A stretch of DNA of 64,000 bases from Bacillus sp. cl95 (lineage in GTDB: Bacteria; Bacillota; Bacilli; Bacillales; Cytobacillaceae): contig NZ_FOYF01000004.1 of the NCBI RefSeq assembly GCF_900115925.1, positions 22,347 to 86,346 of the forward strand, written 5' to 3'. The translations under genes were made by a program, and so were the position numbers. Below, piece after piece: positions 16,719-25,976 of this stretch (positions within the stretch are counted from its first letter, which is position 1; every line of letters starts with the position of its first letter). A model generated the notes under the pieces. The model saw nothing but the letters and a program-made list of their open reading frames with translations, had not been told where the DNA came from and searched no databases.

Positions 16719-16726
16719 CTTAAAAA

Positions 16727-18799
16727 TTATACAATTCGGTTCCAGTGACGATGCTGAACAATAGCGTTGATAAAGTTCTCTCCAAAAGATTGCGTTCCTT
16801 CTTGAGGTAACGAAACCACACCAGGTTGTGTCTCCTCACCTTTGTTGAGCCCAGCTGCTGCAAACAATTCATCAGCACTCCTGCCAAGCGCAATCGCTTT
16901 AAAATGGCTAAACGCATCATCGACAAATTGAAGTGCTTCCTTCTGGGTCTTTAATGCTCCAACACTTTGGCTTCCCCCAGGAACGTAAACAGCATCATAG
17001 AAAACCGAATCACTCGTAAGCAATGTTTTATCCACTTTTAAAGGCTGGCCTTCGTCACTTGTAATCATCCCCAGATTCTTACTGATTACTTCAGTCATAA
17101 TACCACTTGCCCTTAATGACTCGATGACAGTTTCCACTTCCTTACCATTGAAGCCGTTCGCTGCTAGTAAAGCCACTTTTCTAGTATACGGCAACTTCAC
17201 CGTATTCTCCTGACTTAATGCAGGAGATGCTTGTGAACTTGCACTGCTTTCACCACCATTAGGAGGCAAAGCCCCGACTCCTTCTGCAACTTGTTGTGCC
17301 AGATTCAAGTCGATATTGTTTAGCATGTCAACTACTTGTTGCTGAACATCTTTACTTCGAACCTTTCCAACTTCAAAAAGAAAAGCTTGCGTAATGTGCT
17401 GTTTTTCTACTTGGGACATGCTGTTAAAGAACATTTTTGCCTGCGAGTAGTGATCCTTAAAGCTTTCACTGCGCTGTCGTACTTTTTTCCCATCAATCTT
17501 TTCCTGATAATGCTCATAACCGCCCTCTGCCGCAGAAGATGTCTGTGGATCATTTCCTTGCAAGGAGTTCTTATGGTAAGCAACTGGTCCCTTGTTGATT
17601 GTCATGCGGTGCATTCCGTCAAGCTGGTTATTGTGAAACGGACAAACCGGACGATTAATCGGTATTTCATGAAAATTTGGCCCGCCAAGACGGGTAAGCT
17701 GTGTATCTGTATAAGAGAATAAACGACCTTGAAGCAAGGGATCATTTGAGAAATCGATTCCAGGAACGACATGTCCTGGATGGAAAGCCACCTGCTCCGT
17801 TTCAGCAAAAACATTATTTACATTTCGGTTGAGAGTCATCTTCCCTACTATTTTTACCGGAACGATTTCTTCTGGCCAAAGTTTTGTAGGATCAAGAATA
17901 TCAAAATCGAAATTGAATTCATCTGCCTCATCAATCATTTGGACACCAAGCTCGTATTCTGGGAAGTTTCCCATTTCGATAGATTCGTATAAGTCACGAC
18001 GGTGGAAATCAGGATCTTTCCCTGCAATCTTCTGAGCCTCATCCCATACGAGTGAATGCACCCCTAGTACAGGCTTCCAATGGAATTTTACGAATCGTGC
18101 TTTACCTTCGTCATTCACAAACCTGAACGTATGAACGCCAAAGCCCTCCATCATCCTAAAACTTCTTGGAATGGCGCGGTCAGACATCGCCCACATCACC
18201 ATGTGTGCAGATTCAGTGTTATTTGCGACAAAATCCCAAAATGTATCGTGTGCCGTTGAGGCTTGTGGCATCTCATTGTGCGGTTCGGGTTTAAAGGAAT
18301 GAACCAAATCCGGGAATTTTATGGCGTCCTGAATGAAGAAAACAGGAATGTTATTTCCAACAAGGTCATAATTTCCTTCTTCTGTGTAAAACTTCGTAGC
18401 AAAGCCTCGAACATCACGAACCGTATCCCCAGACCCACGGGAGCCAGCAACTGTTGAAAAACGGACAAATACTGGGGTTTTAGTATTGGGATCCTGAAGA
18501 AACTTTGCTTTAGTGTAATCTGCCATCGATTCATACACTTGGAAGAAACCATGTGCCGCATAACCACGTGCATGAACGACGCGTTCAGGAATACGCTCGT
18601 GGTCAAAATGCGTCATCTTCTCTCTAAAATGGAAGTCTTCCATTAAAGTTGGACCTCTTACTCCAGCTTTCAATGAATGCTCGTCATCAGAAACCCGAAG
18701 CCCTTGGTTCGTAGTCAATCTTTGACCGTTATTATCTACTGTATACACTTCTAATTGCTTTTCCTTATTCTGTTCATTGATGTCATCATTTTTTGTCAA
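16727..18799 (-). CDS. katE: Large-subunit catalase (HPII/KatE type)
   Basis: A 690-residue monofunctional heme catalase. It has the catalytic His in PERVVHARGYAAHG, the RFSTVAGSRGSGDTVRDVRG block, the distal Asn in DLVGNNIPVFF, and the proximal heme Tyr in RLFSYTDTQLTRLGGPNF. A C-terminal flavodoxin/DJ-1-like domain (from about residue 535, VALLAANGFNGKEVE to VYVPGGSQSVGALK) marks the large-subunit class. It degrades hydrogen peroxide. The start is a TTG at 18799, preceded by AGGAGGG at 9 nt; the ATG upstream has no site. A sigma-B-like promoter is upstream, as expected for a general-stress catalase. Confidence 0.95.
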   Translation of the reverse strand: MTKNDDINEQNKEKQLEVYTVDNNGQRLTTNQGLRVSDDEHSLKAGVRGPTLMEDFHFREKMTHFDHERIPERVVHARGYAAHGFFQVYESMADYTKAKFLQDPNTKTPVFVRFSTVAGSRGSGDTVRDVRGFATKFYTEEGNYDLVGNNIPVFFIQDAIKFPDLVHSFKPEPHNEMPQASTAHDTFWDFVANNTESAHMVMWAMSDRAIPRSFRMMEGFGVHTFRFVNDEGKARFVKFHWKPVLGVHSLVWDEAQKIAGKDPDFHRRDLYESIEMGNFPEYELGVQMIDEADEFNFDFDILDPTKLWPEEIVPVKIVGKMTLNRNVNNVFAETEQVAFHPGHVVPGIDFSNDPLLQGRLFSYTDTQLTRLGGPNFHEIPINRPVCPFHNNQLDGMHRMTINKGPVAYHKNSLQGNDPQTSSAAEGGYEHYQEKIDGKKVRQRSESFKDHYSQAKMFFNSMSQVEKQHITQAFLFEVGKVRSKDVQQQVVDMLNNIDLNLAQQVAEGVGALPPNGGESSASSQASPALSQENTVKLPYTRKVALLAANGFNGKEVETVIESLRASGIMTEVISKNLGMITSDEGQPLKVDKTLLTSDSVFYDAVYVPGGSQSVGALKTQKEALQFVDDAFSHFKAIALGRSADELFAAAGLNKGEETQPGVVSLPQEGTQSFGENFINAIVQHRHWNRIV

Positions 18800-18916
18800 G
18801 ATTGAATCCCTCCTGATTTGTTGGTTCTGAGCCTGATGAGTTGATATTCGTATGTATTTTTCTGCCCATTCTCTCAAGCACTTTTTCTACTTTTATCGGC
18901 ATGCCTATTTCGAGGT

Positions 18917-18942
18917 ATACCACTCGAAAAGACCTTATAAAC
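18917..18942 (-). promoter_or_regulatory. Sigma-B-like promoter of katE
   Basis: GTTTAT (18937-18942) and TGGTAT (18917-18922) on the minus strand, 14 bp apart, match the sigma-B pattern GTTT-N12-15-GGGWAW with one change in the -10. B. subtilis katE is a sigma-B gene. An imperfect inverted repeat TTCGAG...CTCGAA overlaps the -10. Confidence 0.55.
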
Positions 18943-19016
18943 TAGGATTTTCGGTTTAGGGAGTAGGTTCTTACTTAGAAAGGAAGGGGATTTTAAAGAA
19001 GTGACTAATAATAAGC

Positions 19017-19075
19017 ATTCATCAAACGTTTGATGAATAGAAAAATACGAACATACAGCTTAATCAAACGTTTGA
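19017..19075. promoter_or_regulatory. Tandem palindromic operator-like sites
   Basis: A 22-bp perfect palindrome (19017-19038, core CATCAAACGTTTGATG) and a second with core TCAAACGTTTGA (19064-19075). Their centres are 42 bp apart, about four helical turns. They look like sites for a dimeric regulator acting on katE or something rightward; no regulator gene is adjacent. Confidence 0.5.
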
Positions 19076-19142
19076 ACAATACTTTTCAAACCTCTGTTAA
19101 CTGTGTTGCTTGAATTTAAGATTAACAGTGAGTAAAACAAGC

Positions 19143-19173
19143 AAAAAAATAAGAGACTCTCAATGGAGTCTCT
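19143..19173 (-). terminator. Terminator of the dpp operon
   Basis: An 8-bp stem AGAGACTC / GAGTCTCT followed on the minus strand by TATTTTTTT, right after the dppC stop. Confidence 0.85.
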
Positions 19174-19177
19174 ACTA

Positions 19178-20077
19178 TTATTGTTTCATTTTCGGATCTA
19201 GTACGTCCCGTAATCCATCTCCCATTAGGTTGAAACCTAAAACCGTCAGCATGATTGCTACACCTGGGAAGAATAATGTCCAAGGGGCCTGCACGAGATA
19301 TTGTTTAGAATCAGCAAGCATTTTCCCCCATTCCGGTGTTGGCGCTTGTGCACCTAGACCAAGGAATCCTAATGCTGCCGCTTCAATGATTGCCGTTGCG
19401 ATCGCTAGAGTGGCTTGTACAATTACTGGAGAGACACTGTTTGGTAGAATATGTCTAAACAAGATCCGTGAATCCTTCATCCCAACAGCTTTTGCAGCCA
19501 TAATATATTCTTCTTGCTTGACACTTAAAACTTTGGATCGAACAAGTCGTCCGAAGTTAGGAATATTAATGACTGCAATTGCAATTAATGCGTTTTGCAA
19601 CGAAGGACCGAGAATTGCCACAACTGCAATGGCAAGCAAAATACTTGGGAAAGCTAGCATAATATCAAAAAAACGAGAAATGATGGAATCAATCCATCTT
19701 CCATAATATCCAGCAACAATTCCAAGGAAAGTACCTACGATTACAGATCCTAGTACAGAAAAGAAGCCTACCCATAGGGAAATTCTCGCTCCATAAAGGA
19801 TTCGCGAGAATATATCTCGGCCAAAATCGTCTGTTCCGAACCAGTGTTTTTCGGATGGAGCTTGAAGCCTTTCCGTTAAAACCTGCTCCTTAAAGCTGTA
19901 TGGAGCAATCATAGGCGCAATAAAGGCAAGAATGATAAAGAAAATGACAATCCCCATGCCAACTAATGCTAAACGGTTTTTGCAGAATGCCTGCCAGGCT
20001 TCCTTCCAAGGAGGTGTCAGCTTTTCTTCTGCGGTGACGGTAGTAATATTCACTGTATTTTTCGCTAGTTCAGCCAC
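19178..20077 (-). CDS. dppC: Dipeptide ABC transporter permease DppC
   Basis: A 299-residue inner-membrane permease. The N-terminal cytoplasmic segment leads to a first helix (RLALVGMGIVIFFIILAFIAP), the family-specific HWFGTDDFGRDIFSRILYGARISL, then further helices and the EAA loop (VLSVKQEEYIMAAKAVGMKDSRILFRHILPN; Gly-Met in the AKAVGM part contacts the ATPase). It pairs with DppB to form the channel for di/oligopeptides. GTG start at 20077 with AAGGAGGG 8 nt upstream. It is the last gene of a dppD-F-A-B-C operon, 17 nt after dppB. Confidence 0.93.
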   Translation of the reverse strand: MAELAKNTVNITTVTAEEKLTPPWKEAWQAFCKNRLALVGMGIVIFFIILAFIAPMIAPYSFKEQVLTERLQAPSEKHWFGTDDFGRDIFSRILYGARISLWVGFFSVLGSVIVGTFLGIVAGYYGRWIDSIISRFFDIMLAFPSILLAIAVVAILGPSLQNALIAIAVINIPNFGRLVRSKVLSVKQEEYIMAAKAVGMKDSRILFRHILPNSVSPVIVQATLAIATAIIEAAALGFLGLGAQAPTPEWGKMLADSKQYLVQAPWTLFFPGVAIMLTVLGFNLMGDGLRDVLDPKMKQ

Positions 20078-20094
20078 TGTTAATTCCCTCCTTA

Positions 20095-21102
20095 TTATTG
20101 GTTGTATTTGATTCTTGGGTCGACAAAAGCATATAGAAGGTCAACGATCAAGTTAATCAATACAAAAATGGCAGCAATGATCAGGATTCCGGATTGAATG
20201 ACAGGATAATCACGATAACCGATGGCATCGTATAAGTATCTGCCTAATCCAGGCCAACCAAAGATCGTTTCTGTTAAAATTGCCCCTCCGAGCAATAATC
20301 CCATTTGAAGACCAATAATCGTAAGAACAGGAATGACTGCATTTTTTAATGAGTGCTTGTACACAACCCAGAACATTCTTAACCCTTTTGCACGAGCCGT
20401 ACGGATATAATCGGATTTCATTACTTCTAGCATTGCTGAGCGAGTCATTCTGGCGATAATCGCCATCGGAATCGTTGCAAGAGATAGACTCGGCAAAATT
20501 AAGTGTTTGATCACTTCACCAAATTGATCCATTCTTCCTTGTAGCAACGTATCTACTAGATATAAGTTTGTAATCGCTGTTACAGGATCCCGGACATTTT
20601 CACGACCGGTTGTCGGAAGCCAGCCAAGCTCAATTGAAAACGCCCATTGTCCCATTAATCCAAGCCAGAAAATAGGAATGGATACGCCCACAAGTGCCAA
20701 AACCATCGCTACATAGTCAAACCATGAGTTGGAAAACCATGCACTGATGATTCCAGCATTTACACCGATAACGATAGCAACGATCATGGCTACTAACGTC
20801 AATTCGATAGTTGCTGCTAAATACGGCCAAACCTCCGCATTAATGGGACCTCTTGTACGCAATGACGTACCTAAATCTCCTTGTAGCAACGACTTTATAT
20901 AATCTCCATATTGTATGTACCATGCTCTATCTAAACCTAATTCCCTTGTTAAAGTAGCAATCGCTTCTTTAGTTGCTCTTTGTCCAAGGATTACCTGTGC
21001 GGGATCACCTGGAATAGCGTGAATAATGGCGAAAACGACGAGCGTCATTCCAAATAGAACAGGTATAAGAGAAAGCACACGGCGGACTGTATAAGTTAAC
21101 AA
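20095..21102 (-). CDS. dppB: Dipeptide ABC transporter permease DppB
   Basis: A permease of 335 residues with an N-terminal helix (VLSLIPVLFGMTLVVFAIIHAIPGDPA), a large loop, and the EAA motif (EVMKSDYIRTARAKGLRMFWVVYKHSLKNA). It forms the translocation pore with DppC. The TTG at 21102 was chosen because it gives the usual MLTYTVRR start and lies 6 nt after GAGGTG; the GTG at 21111 is inside that site but cannot be excluded. It follows the binding-protein gene after about 150 nt containing a hairpin that could reduce expression. Confidence 0.92.
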   Translation of the reverse strand: MLTYTVRRVLSLIPVLFGMTLVVFAIIHAIPGDPAQVILGQRATKEAIATLTRELGLDRAWYIQYGDYIKSLLQGDLGTSLRTRGPINAEVWPYLAATIELTLVAMIVAIVIGVNAGIISAWFSNSWFDYVAMVLALVGVSIPIFWLGLMGQWAFSIELGWLPTTGRENVRDPVTAITNLYLVDTLLQGRMDQFGEVIKHLILPSLSLATIPMAIIARMTRSAMLEVMKSDYIRTARAKGLRMFWVVYKHSLKNAVIPVLTIIGLQMGLLLGGAILTETIFGWPGLGRYLYDAIGYRDYPVIQSGILIIAAIFVLINLIVDLLYAFVDPRIKYNQ

Positions 21103-21213
21103 CCTTCTCACCTCTTATTTCTTTGTAAAAAAAGTACAGCCAGTTCTGGATGCTATAGCGAGTTTTTGAAAACGTTAATGACTGCTATAGGAAGGAGAAA
21201 CATCTTGCTTAGC

Positions 21214-21243
21214 AAAAGGGGAGGAAAACCTCCCTCCCCTTTC
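21214..21243 (-). terminator. Hairpin between dppA and dppB (partial terminator or mRNA stabiliser)
   Basis: A 10-bp perfect stem (AAAGGGGAGG / CCTCCCCTTT) with an 8-nt loop and TTTT on the minus strand. Hairpins after binding-protein genes often lower downstream expression or protect the upstream mRNA. Confidence 0.7.
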
Positions 21244-21251
21244 AGCCATTC

Positions 21252-22862
21252 TTATTTGAATTCAACTTTGTAGAAAGATTCTGATCCTGTTGGATGTGGC
21301 AGGTAGCCCGTAACATCCTTTGAAGCAGCCATAAGTGGTCTTGAGTGAACAAGTGGTACCCATGGAGCATCATCATGAATGATTACTTGAGCTTGCTTGT
21401 AAAGTTCGTTACGCTTATCTTTATCGTTTTCTGTTTGAGCTTTGATTAAGATGTCATGTAACTCATCATTGCTGTAGTAAGAGTAGTTGTTAGCTCCGAT
21501 GCTATCCTTATCAAGCAATGTGTAAAGGAAGTTATCAGCATCTCCGTTGTCACCAGTCCAACCAAGCATGAAGGCATCAAATTCACCTTTCGCTGCTTTA
21601 TCTAGGTAAGTTGCCCAGTCAACAGATTGAATCTTTGCTTTAACGCCGATTTTACTGAAGTTTTCTTGGATAACTTCTGCAACTTTCATTCCTTCAGGCA
21701 TGTATAGACGTGCTACAGGCATAGCCCAAAGATCCATTTCAAATCCATCTGGATAGCCAGCTTCAGCAAGAAGAGCTTTAGCCTTTTCAAGATCAAACGG
21801 GTATTCTTCTACTTCATCGTTATAACCTTCGATTGAAGGAGGCATTGGGTTCTTTGCAGGCTCTGCTTGGCCAGCATAGAATGCTTCAATGATTGCTTTC
21901 TTATCGATAGCGTGGTTCAAAGCTTGACGTACAAGTTTGTTGTCAAAAGGCTTACGAGTAAGGGTGAAGCCAAGGTAACCAACGTTCATAGAAGGACGTT
22001 CGATTAATTGAAGATTTGCATTGCTTGTAACTGTGCCTTCGTCAGAGTTATTTAAACCATCCATCATGTCGATCTCGCCGTTAACTAGAGCGTTTAGACG
22101 AGCAGTGTTTTCAGGAATAACTCGGAAAATAATCTTGTCTAGCTTCGGATAACCTTTTTGCCAGTAATCCGCATTCTTTTCAAGTACGATACGATCATTT
22201 TGCTTCCACTCAACAAACTTGAATGCTCCAGTTCCAACTGGCTTTTCACGGAACTTATCGCCTGATTCTTTAACAGCTGTTGGGCTCGCAATACCGAATG
22301 GTGACATAGCAAGGTTCTTTAAGAATGGAGCTTGTGGTCTTTTTAATACAAATTTAACTGTGCTATCATCTACAGCTGTCACTTCAGAGATAACGTGACC
22401 TTCATCACCTTTATATCCACCAAACATTGAGTAGTAAGGGAAGCTGTCAGCATTACCGTTCATCCAGCGTTCAAAGTTGAAAACAACTGCTTCAGCATTG
22501 AAGTCTGTACCATCATGGAATTTTACGCCTTTTACAAGGTGGAAAGTATAAGTTAAGCCATCAGGGCTTACTTCCCATTTCTCAGCAAGACCAGGTTTAA
22601 CTTCAGTATCTTGCTCGCCATAAGTAAGAAGTGTATCAAAGATACTGTCTGTTACTTTGAAAGTATCTCCTTCAGTTGTTGTGATTGGATCTAGAGATGT
22701 AGAATCCGTGCCACGCGCATAGATTAATTCAGATTTCTTAGAACCTTCATTTTTAGCTGGTTCTTTTTCACCAGAAGTTTGTTCTGATTTGCTGTTACAG
22801 CCAACTAAGAACAAACTAATAGCAAGAAGAGAAATCAACATCATTTTAAATGTCTTCTTCAT
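21252..22862 (-). CDS. dppA: Peptide-binding lipoprotein DppA-type
   Basis: A 536-residue extracellular substrate-binding lipoprotein (SBP family 5). The lipobox is LFLVGC with Cys22 the lipidation site after a Lys-rich, hydrophobic signal. The mature protein shows KPGLAEKWEVSPDGLTYTFHL, VKGVKFHDGTDFNAEAVVFN, PVGTGAFKF and GWTGDNGDADNF, the last typical of dipeptide-binding DppA rather than OppA. It captures di- or short peptides (DppA relatives also bind heme or nickel) and delivers them to DppBC. It lies third in the operon. GGGGG is 11 nt upstream of the ATG, a weak ribosome site. Confidence 0.92.
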   Translation of the reverse strand: MKKTFKMMLISLLAISLFLVGCNSKSEQTSGEKEPAKNEGSKKSELIYARGTDSTSLDPITTTEGDTFKVTDSIFDTLLTYGEQDTEVKPGLAEKWEVSPDGLTYTFHLVKGVKFHDGTDFNAEAVVFNFERWMNGNADSFPYYSMFGGYKGDEGHVISEVTAVDDSTVKFVLKRPQAPFLKNLAMSPFGIASPTAVKESGDKFREKPVGTGAFKFVEWKQNDRIVLEKNADYWQKGYPKLDKIIFRVIPENTARLNALVNGEIDMMDGLNNSDEGTVTSNANLQLIERPSMNVGYLGFTLTRKPFDNKLVRQALNHAIDKKAIIEAFYAGQAEPAKNPMPPSIEGYNDEVEEYPFDLEKAKALLAEAGYPDGFEMDLWAMPVARLYMPEGMKVAEVIQENFSKIGVKAKIQSVDWATYLDKAAKGEFDAFMLGWTGDNGDADNFLYTLLDKDSIGANNYSYYSNDELHDILIKAQTENDKDKRNELYKQAQVIIHDDAPWVPLVHSRPLMAASKDVTGYLPHPTGSESFYKVEFK

Positions 22863-22915
22863 TTGCTTTCTAACCCCCGTATTCTTTTGTGTTTTTTTAT
22901 CATAAACATGACATT

Positions 22916-23884
22916 CTACTTGTTATACAAGTGACACGCCACATAATGACCATCGATAACTCGGCCTTCTGGCCTTACGGTTTTGCAAACATCCATACAT
23001 TCTACACATCTTGTGTGGAACGCACATCCTGACGGTGGATTGGCCGGGCTTGGCAAATCTCCTTCTATTAAAATTGTATCCCTTTTAATATCAGGATCTG
23101 GAATCGGTACGGCAGACAGGAGCGCCTTTGTGTAAGGATGTTTTGGATCTTCATAAAGCGTCTCGCTATCGGATAACTCTATCAATCTTCCTAAATACAT
23201 TACTCCGACGCGATCGCTAATATGGCGAACAACTCCTAAGTCATGGGCGATAAATATGTAAGTTAAACCGAATTCCTTTTGTATGTCTTTCATCAAGTTA
23301 AGAACTTGTGCTTGAATGGAGACGTCTAGTGCTGAAACTGGTTCATCAGCAATGATAAGCTTTGGTTTTGTCATCAACGCTTTGGCAATCCCAATTCGCT
23401 GGCGTTGTCCACCGCTGAATTGATGAGGATATCTCTTTGCGTGATAACTACTCAATCCAACGACCTCAAGCATTTCTTGAACCCGTTTCCTGCGCTCCTC
23501 TTTTGTGCCAATACCATGGACAATTAAAGGTTCCTCCAAAATTTGTTGGATGGAATGTCTTGGGTTCAATGATGCATAGGGATCCTGAAATACCATTTGA
23601 ATGTCTCGGCGTGTTTTTCGCAACTCTGTTTTTGACATACTCGTAATCTCTTTATCTTCAAAAACAATTTTGCCGTCACTCGCTTCAAACAGGCGCATCA
23701 ACAAGCGACCAGTCGTTGACTTACCACATCCACTCTCACCTACAATGCCTAACGTCTCTCCTTTTTTCACATAAAAAGAAACATCATCGACGGCTTTGAC
23801 TTCTCCTTTTTTACCTCCAAAAAGTCCTCCTGTGATTGGAAAGTACTTTTTAAGACCTGAAACCTCAAGAAGTAACTCTGACAT
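22916..23884 (-). CDS. dppF: Dipeptide ABC transporter ATP-binding protein DppF
   Basis: A 322-residue ABC ATPase. It shows Walker A GESGCGKSTTGR, the Q-loop QMVFQDPYASLNPR, signature LSGGQ equivalent FSGGQRQRIGIAKAL, Walker B LIIADEP and the H-loop FIAHDLGVVR. The oligopeptide-type C-terminal Cys cluster (CAFHTRCVECMDVC) may bind an iron-sulfur cluster. It powers uptake together with DppD. The ATG at 23884 follows AAAGGAG at 8 nt; the gene start overlaps the end of dppD by 20 nt, so the two are coupled. Confidence 0.94.
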   Translation of the reverse strand: MSELLLEVSGLKKYFPITGGLFGGKKGEVKAVDDVSFYVKKGETLGIVGESGCGKSTTGRLLMRLFEASDGKIVFEDKEITSMSKTELRKTRRDIQMVFQDPYASLNPRHSIQQILEEPLIVHGIGTKEERRKRVQEMLEVVGLSSYHAKRYPHQFSGGQRQRIGIAKALMTKPKLIIADEPVSALDVSIQAQVLNLMKDIQKEFGLTYIFIAHDLGVVRHISDRVGVMYLGRLIELSDSETLYEDPKHPYTKALLSAVPIPDPDIKRDTILIEGDLPSPANPPSGCAFHTRCVECMDVCKTVRPEGRVIDGHYVACHLYNK

Positions 23885-24878
23885 GTTCGTCACTCCTTTC
23901 TTTTACTGTATGAAGGAAGCATCGCACTTCATGTCCATCTTTTTCTGTTTTGTATAAATCTGGTTTACCTTCTAGGCACTGACCGAATACTTCTGAACAT
24001 CTAGCCGCAAATCGGCAGCCTCCATGAATCGTTCCAGGTGTCGGTACACTACCCGGAATGCTATAAAGCCTATCTTTCTTTCCTCTTAAATCAGGAACTG
24101 ACTTTAGAAGACCCTTTGTATAAGGGTGTTGTGGATTTTTTAGGATTGTTCTTACATCGCCTTGCTCTACAATCTGCCCACAATACATAACAATGACTCT
24201 TTCACAGATTTCCGCTACTACACCTAAATCGTGAGTGATGAGAATAATAGAAGTATCTGTTTTCTTATTTAAGTTCTTCATCAATGCAAGGATTTGAGCT
24301 TGAATGGTCACATCAAGTGCTGTAGTCGGCTCGTCCGCAATCAGAACCTTCGGATTGCATGCCATAGCCATGGCAATCATGACACGCTGCCTCATTCCTC
24401 CTGAAAGCTGATGTGGATATTCCTTTAGGATTCCTTCGGCTCTTGGTATCCCTACGAGCTTAAGTAAATCAATACTTCTCGCCCTTGCGTCTGCCTTAGA
24501 TAAATCCGTATGTAATTTGATTGCTTCCATAATTTGATTGCCGATTGTAAACAACGGGTTAAGAGATGTCATAGGTTCCTGAAATATCATCGATATTTGG
24601 TTCCCACGTATCTTTCTAAATTCTTTCTCGGAAAGCTTCGTAAGGTCTTTGCCGTTAAAGAGGATTTCCCCTTGTTCAATTGTCCCAGGAGGTGAAGGAA
24701 TTAACCCCATTGTCGCTAATGAAGTTACAGATTTCCCACTTCCGGATTCACCAACAATTCCTAGTATCTCTCCGTCTCTTAATTCAAAAGATATTCCATC
24801 TACAGCTGGAACCAATTTTTTTCCGGACTGAAATGAAACCTTCAAATCTTTTATTTTTAGAATAGGTTCTTTACTCAC
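23865..24878 (-). CDS. dppD: Dipeptide ABC transporter ATP-binding protein DppD
   Basis: A 337-residue ABC ATPase and the first gene of the operon. Walker A is GESGSGKSVTSL, Q-loop ISMIFQEPMTSLNP, signature LSGGMRQRVMIAMAM, Walker B VLIADEPTTALD, and H-loop LITHDLGVVAE. Its C-terminal region has the OppD/DppD cysteine set (CRFAARCSEVFGQC). Start GTG at 24878 with CAGGTGGA upstream. The order D-F-A-B-C resembles the B. subtilis app operon, but the binding protein is DppA-like. A good sigma-A promoter lies upstream at 24964-24993. Confidence 0.93.
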   Translation of the reverse strand: MSKEPILKIKDLKVSFQSGKKLVPAVDGISFELRDGEILGIVGESGSGKSVTSLATMGLIPSPPGTIEQGEILFNGKDLTKLSEKEFRKIRGNQISMIFQEPMTSLNPLFTIGNQIMEAIKLHTDLSKADARARSIDLLKLVGIPRAEGILKEYPHQLSGGMRQRVMIAMAMACNPKVLIADEPTTALDVTIQAQILALMKNLNKKTDTSIILITHDLGVVAEICERVIVMYCGQIVEQGDVRTILKNPQHPYTKGLLKSVPDLRGKKDRLYSIPGSVPTPGTIHGGCRFAARCSEVFGQCLEGKPDLYKTEKDGHEVRCFLHTVKERSDEHVRVTS

Positions 24879-24963
24879 GTTTCCACCTGCCTGCCATTTC
24901 TTTTCTAGTGAACCGTATAAATTATTATTTAAAACTGAATTTAATGACTATTATGACATATCT

Positions 24964-24993
24964 ATTAGACCTTATTTTGTCGTAATTTGTCAA
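24964..24993 (-). promoter_or_regulatory. Sigma-A-like promoter of the dpp operon
   Basis: TTGACA (24988-24993) and TCTAAT (24964-24969) on the minus strand, 18 bp apart. The surrounding 24879-25282 is very AT-rich and otherwise shows no gene. Confidence 0.65.
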
Positions 24994-25282
24994 ACAATTT
25001 TAAAAATTTTAAAAATATTTTTCTCTGTTTTTTATTCGAAAACCGAAGTATCAAAGTCTTTGTATCATTGAATTCAAGAGGATAAAGAGTCGCTTTACAT
25101 TCAATTGAAATATTGAAATGTGAATAGGAAATAATAAAACATCGTTTTTTCTAATGAATTTTTAAATAATTTTTTAGAATACTAAGTAGGCAAGGAAAAT
25201 TTCATATCTTTTTGGCTAAACGCCCAAAAAATAGACGCTTTTTGGTTCCTGCTATGTATTTCAGTACTTCCAATAAATGATA

Positions 25283-25311
25283 TTGACACCCCTCTTTTAT
25301 ATCTGTATTTT
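25283..25311 (+). promoter_or_regulatory. Promoter of the acetate transporter gene
   Basis: TTGACA (25283-25288), 17-bp spacer, TATTTT (25306-25311), about 30 bp before the start codon. Confidence 0.55.
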
Positions 25312-25341
25312 AGATAAGTATGTTTTTACTAGGAGGAAAGT

Positions 25342-25959
25342 ATGGATAATCAGAATACACATCACGTTAAAATGACAACAGCAGATCCGTCCGCACTCGG
25401 GCTTTTTGGTCTAGCAATGGTTACTCTTGTCGCGTCATCACAAAAATTAGGTTTAACAGAGGGACTCTCATTTATATTGCCTTGGGCCTTTTTCCTAGGA
25501 GGAATTGCTCAGTTGTTTGCTTGTGTCCAAGATGCAAAACACAATAATATTTTTGGAACAACAGCTTTTGGTGCATTCGGCTTATTTTGGTTTGGGGTTG
25601 GATTTTCTTGGTTGATTCAACTTGGGGCTTTTGGAGAAGAATTGGCTGCCAATGTGGATTCAAAACAGCTAGGAGTCGCATTTATAGGATATTTGATATT
25701 CAGTCTTTATATGACTATTGGAGCAATGGAAACACACAAAGTGCTTTTCATGATCTTTGTATTCATCGATTTCTTATTCATCGGGCTATCACTTAGCTCA
25801 TTTGACATCATGCACGAAGCGACACATATGCTCGCAGCCGTATCAGAGATGATCATTGCACTTCTCTCATTCTATGGTTCTGCAGCAATTGTCTTAAACA
25901 CTCACTTTGGACAAGTAGTACTGCCAATCGGCAAGCCTTTTGGCATCTTCAAAAAATAG
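25342..25959 (+). CDS. Acetate uptake transporter, GPR1/FUN34/YaaH (SatP) family
   Basis: A 205-residue polytopic membrane protein with six hydrophobic segments. The N-terminal DPSALGLFGLAMVTLV corresponds to the NPAPLGL motif; the FLGGIAQLFACVQDAKHNNIFGTTAFGAFGLFW stretch is typical of the family, read here as separate blocks around GGIAQL and GTTAFGAFGLFW. It likely imports acetate or succinate with protons. AGGAGGAAA is just before the ATG. It is a single gene with its own promoter and a strong terminator. The next gene is an acyl-CoA thioesterase, so short-chain acid handling may be a local theme, though they are separate units. Confidence 0.92.
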   Translation: MDNQNTHHVKMTTADPSALGLFGLAMVTLVASSQKLGLTEGLSFILPWAFFLGGIAQLFACVQDAKHNNIFGTTAFGAFGLFWFGVGFSWLIQLGAFGEELAANVDSKQLGVAFIGYLIFSLYMTIGAMETHKVLFMIFVFIDFLFIGLSLSSFDIMHEATHMLAAVSEMIIALLSFYGSAAIVLNTHFGQVVLPIGKPFGIFKK

Positions 25960-25976
25960 ATTGATCCCAATTCACT

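Noticed and set aside
16393..16764. A 123-codon plus-strand frame between the rib operon and katE
   Set aside because: It runs through the katE terminator hairpin and into katE itself, has no ribosome site and an erratic composition.
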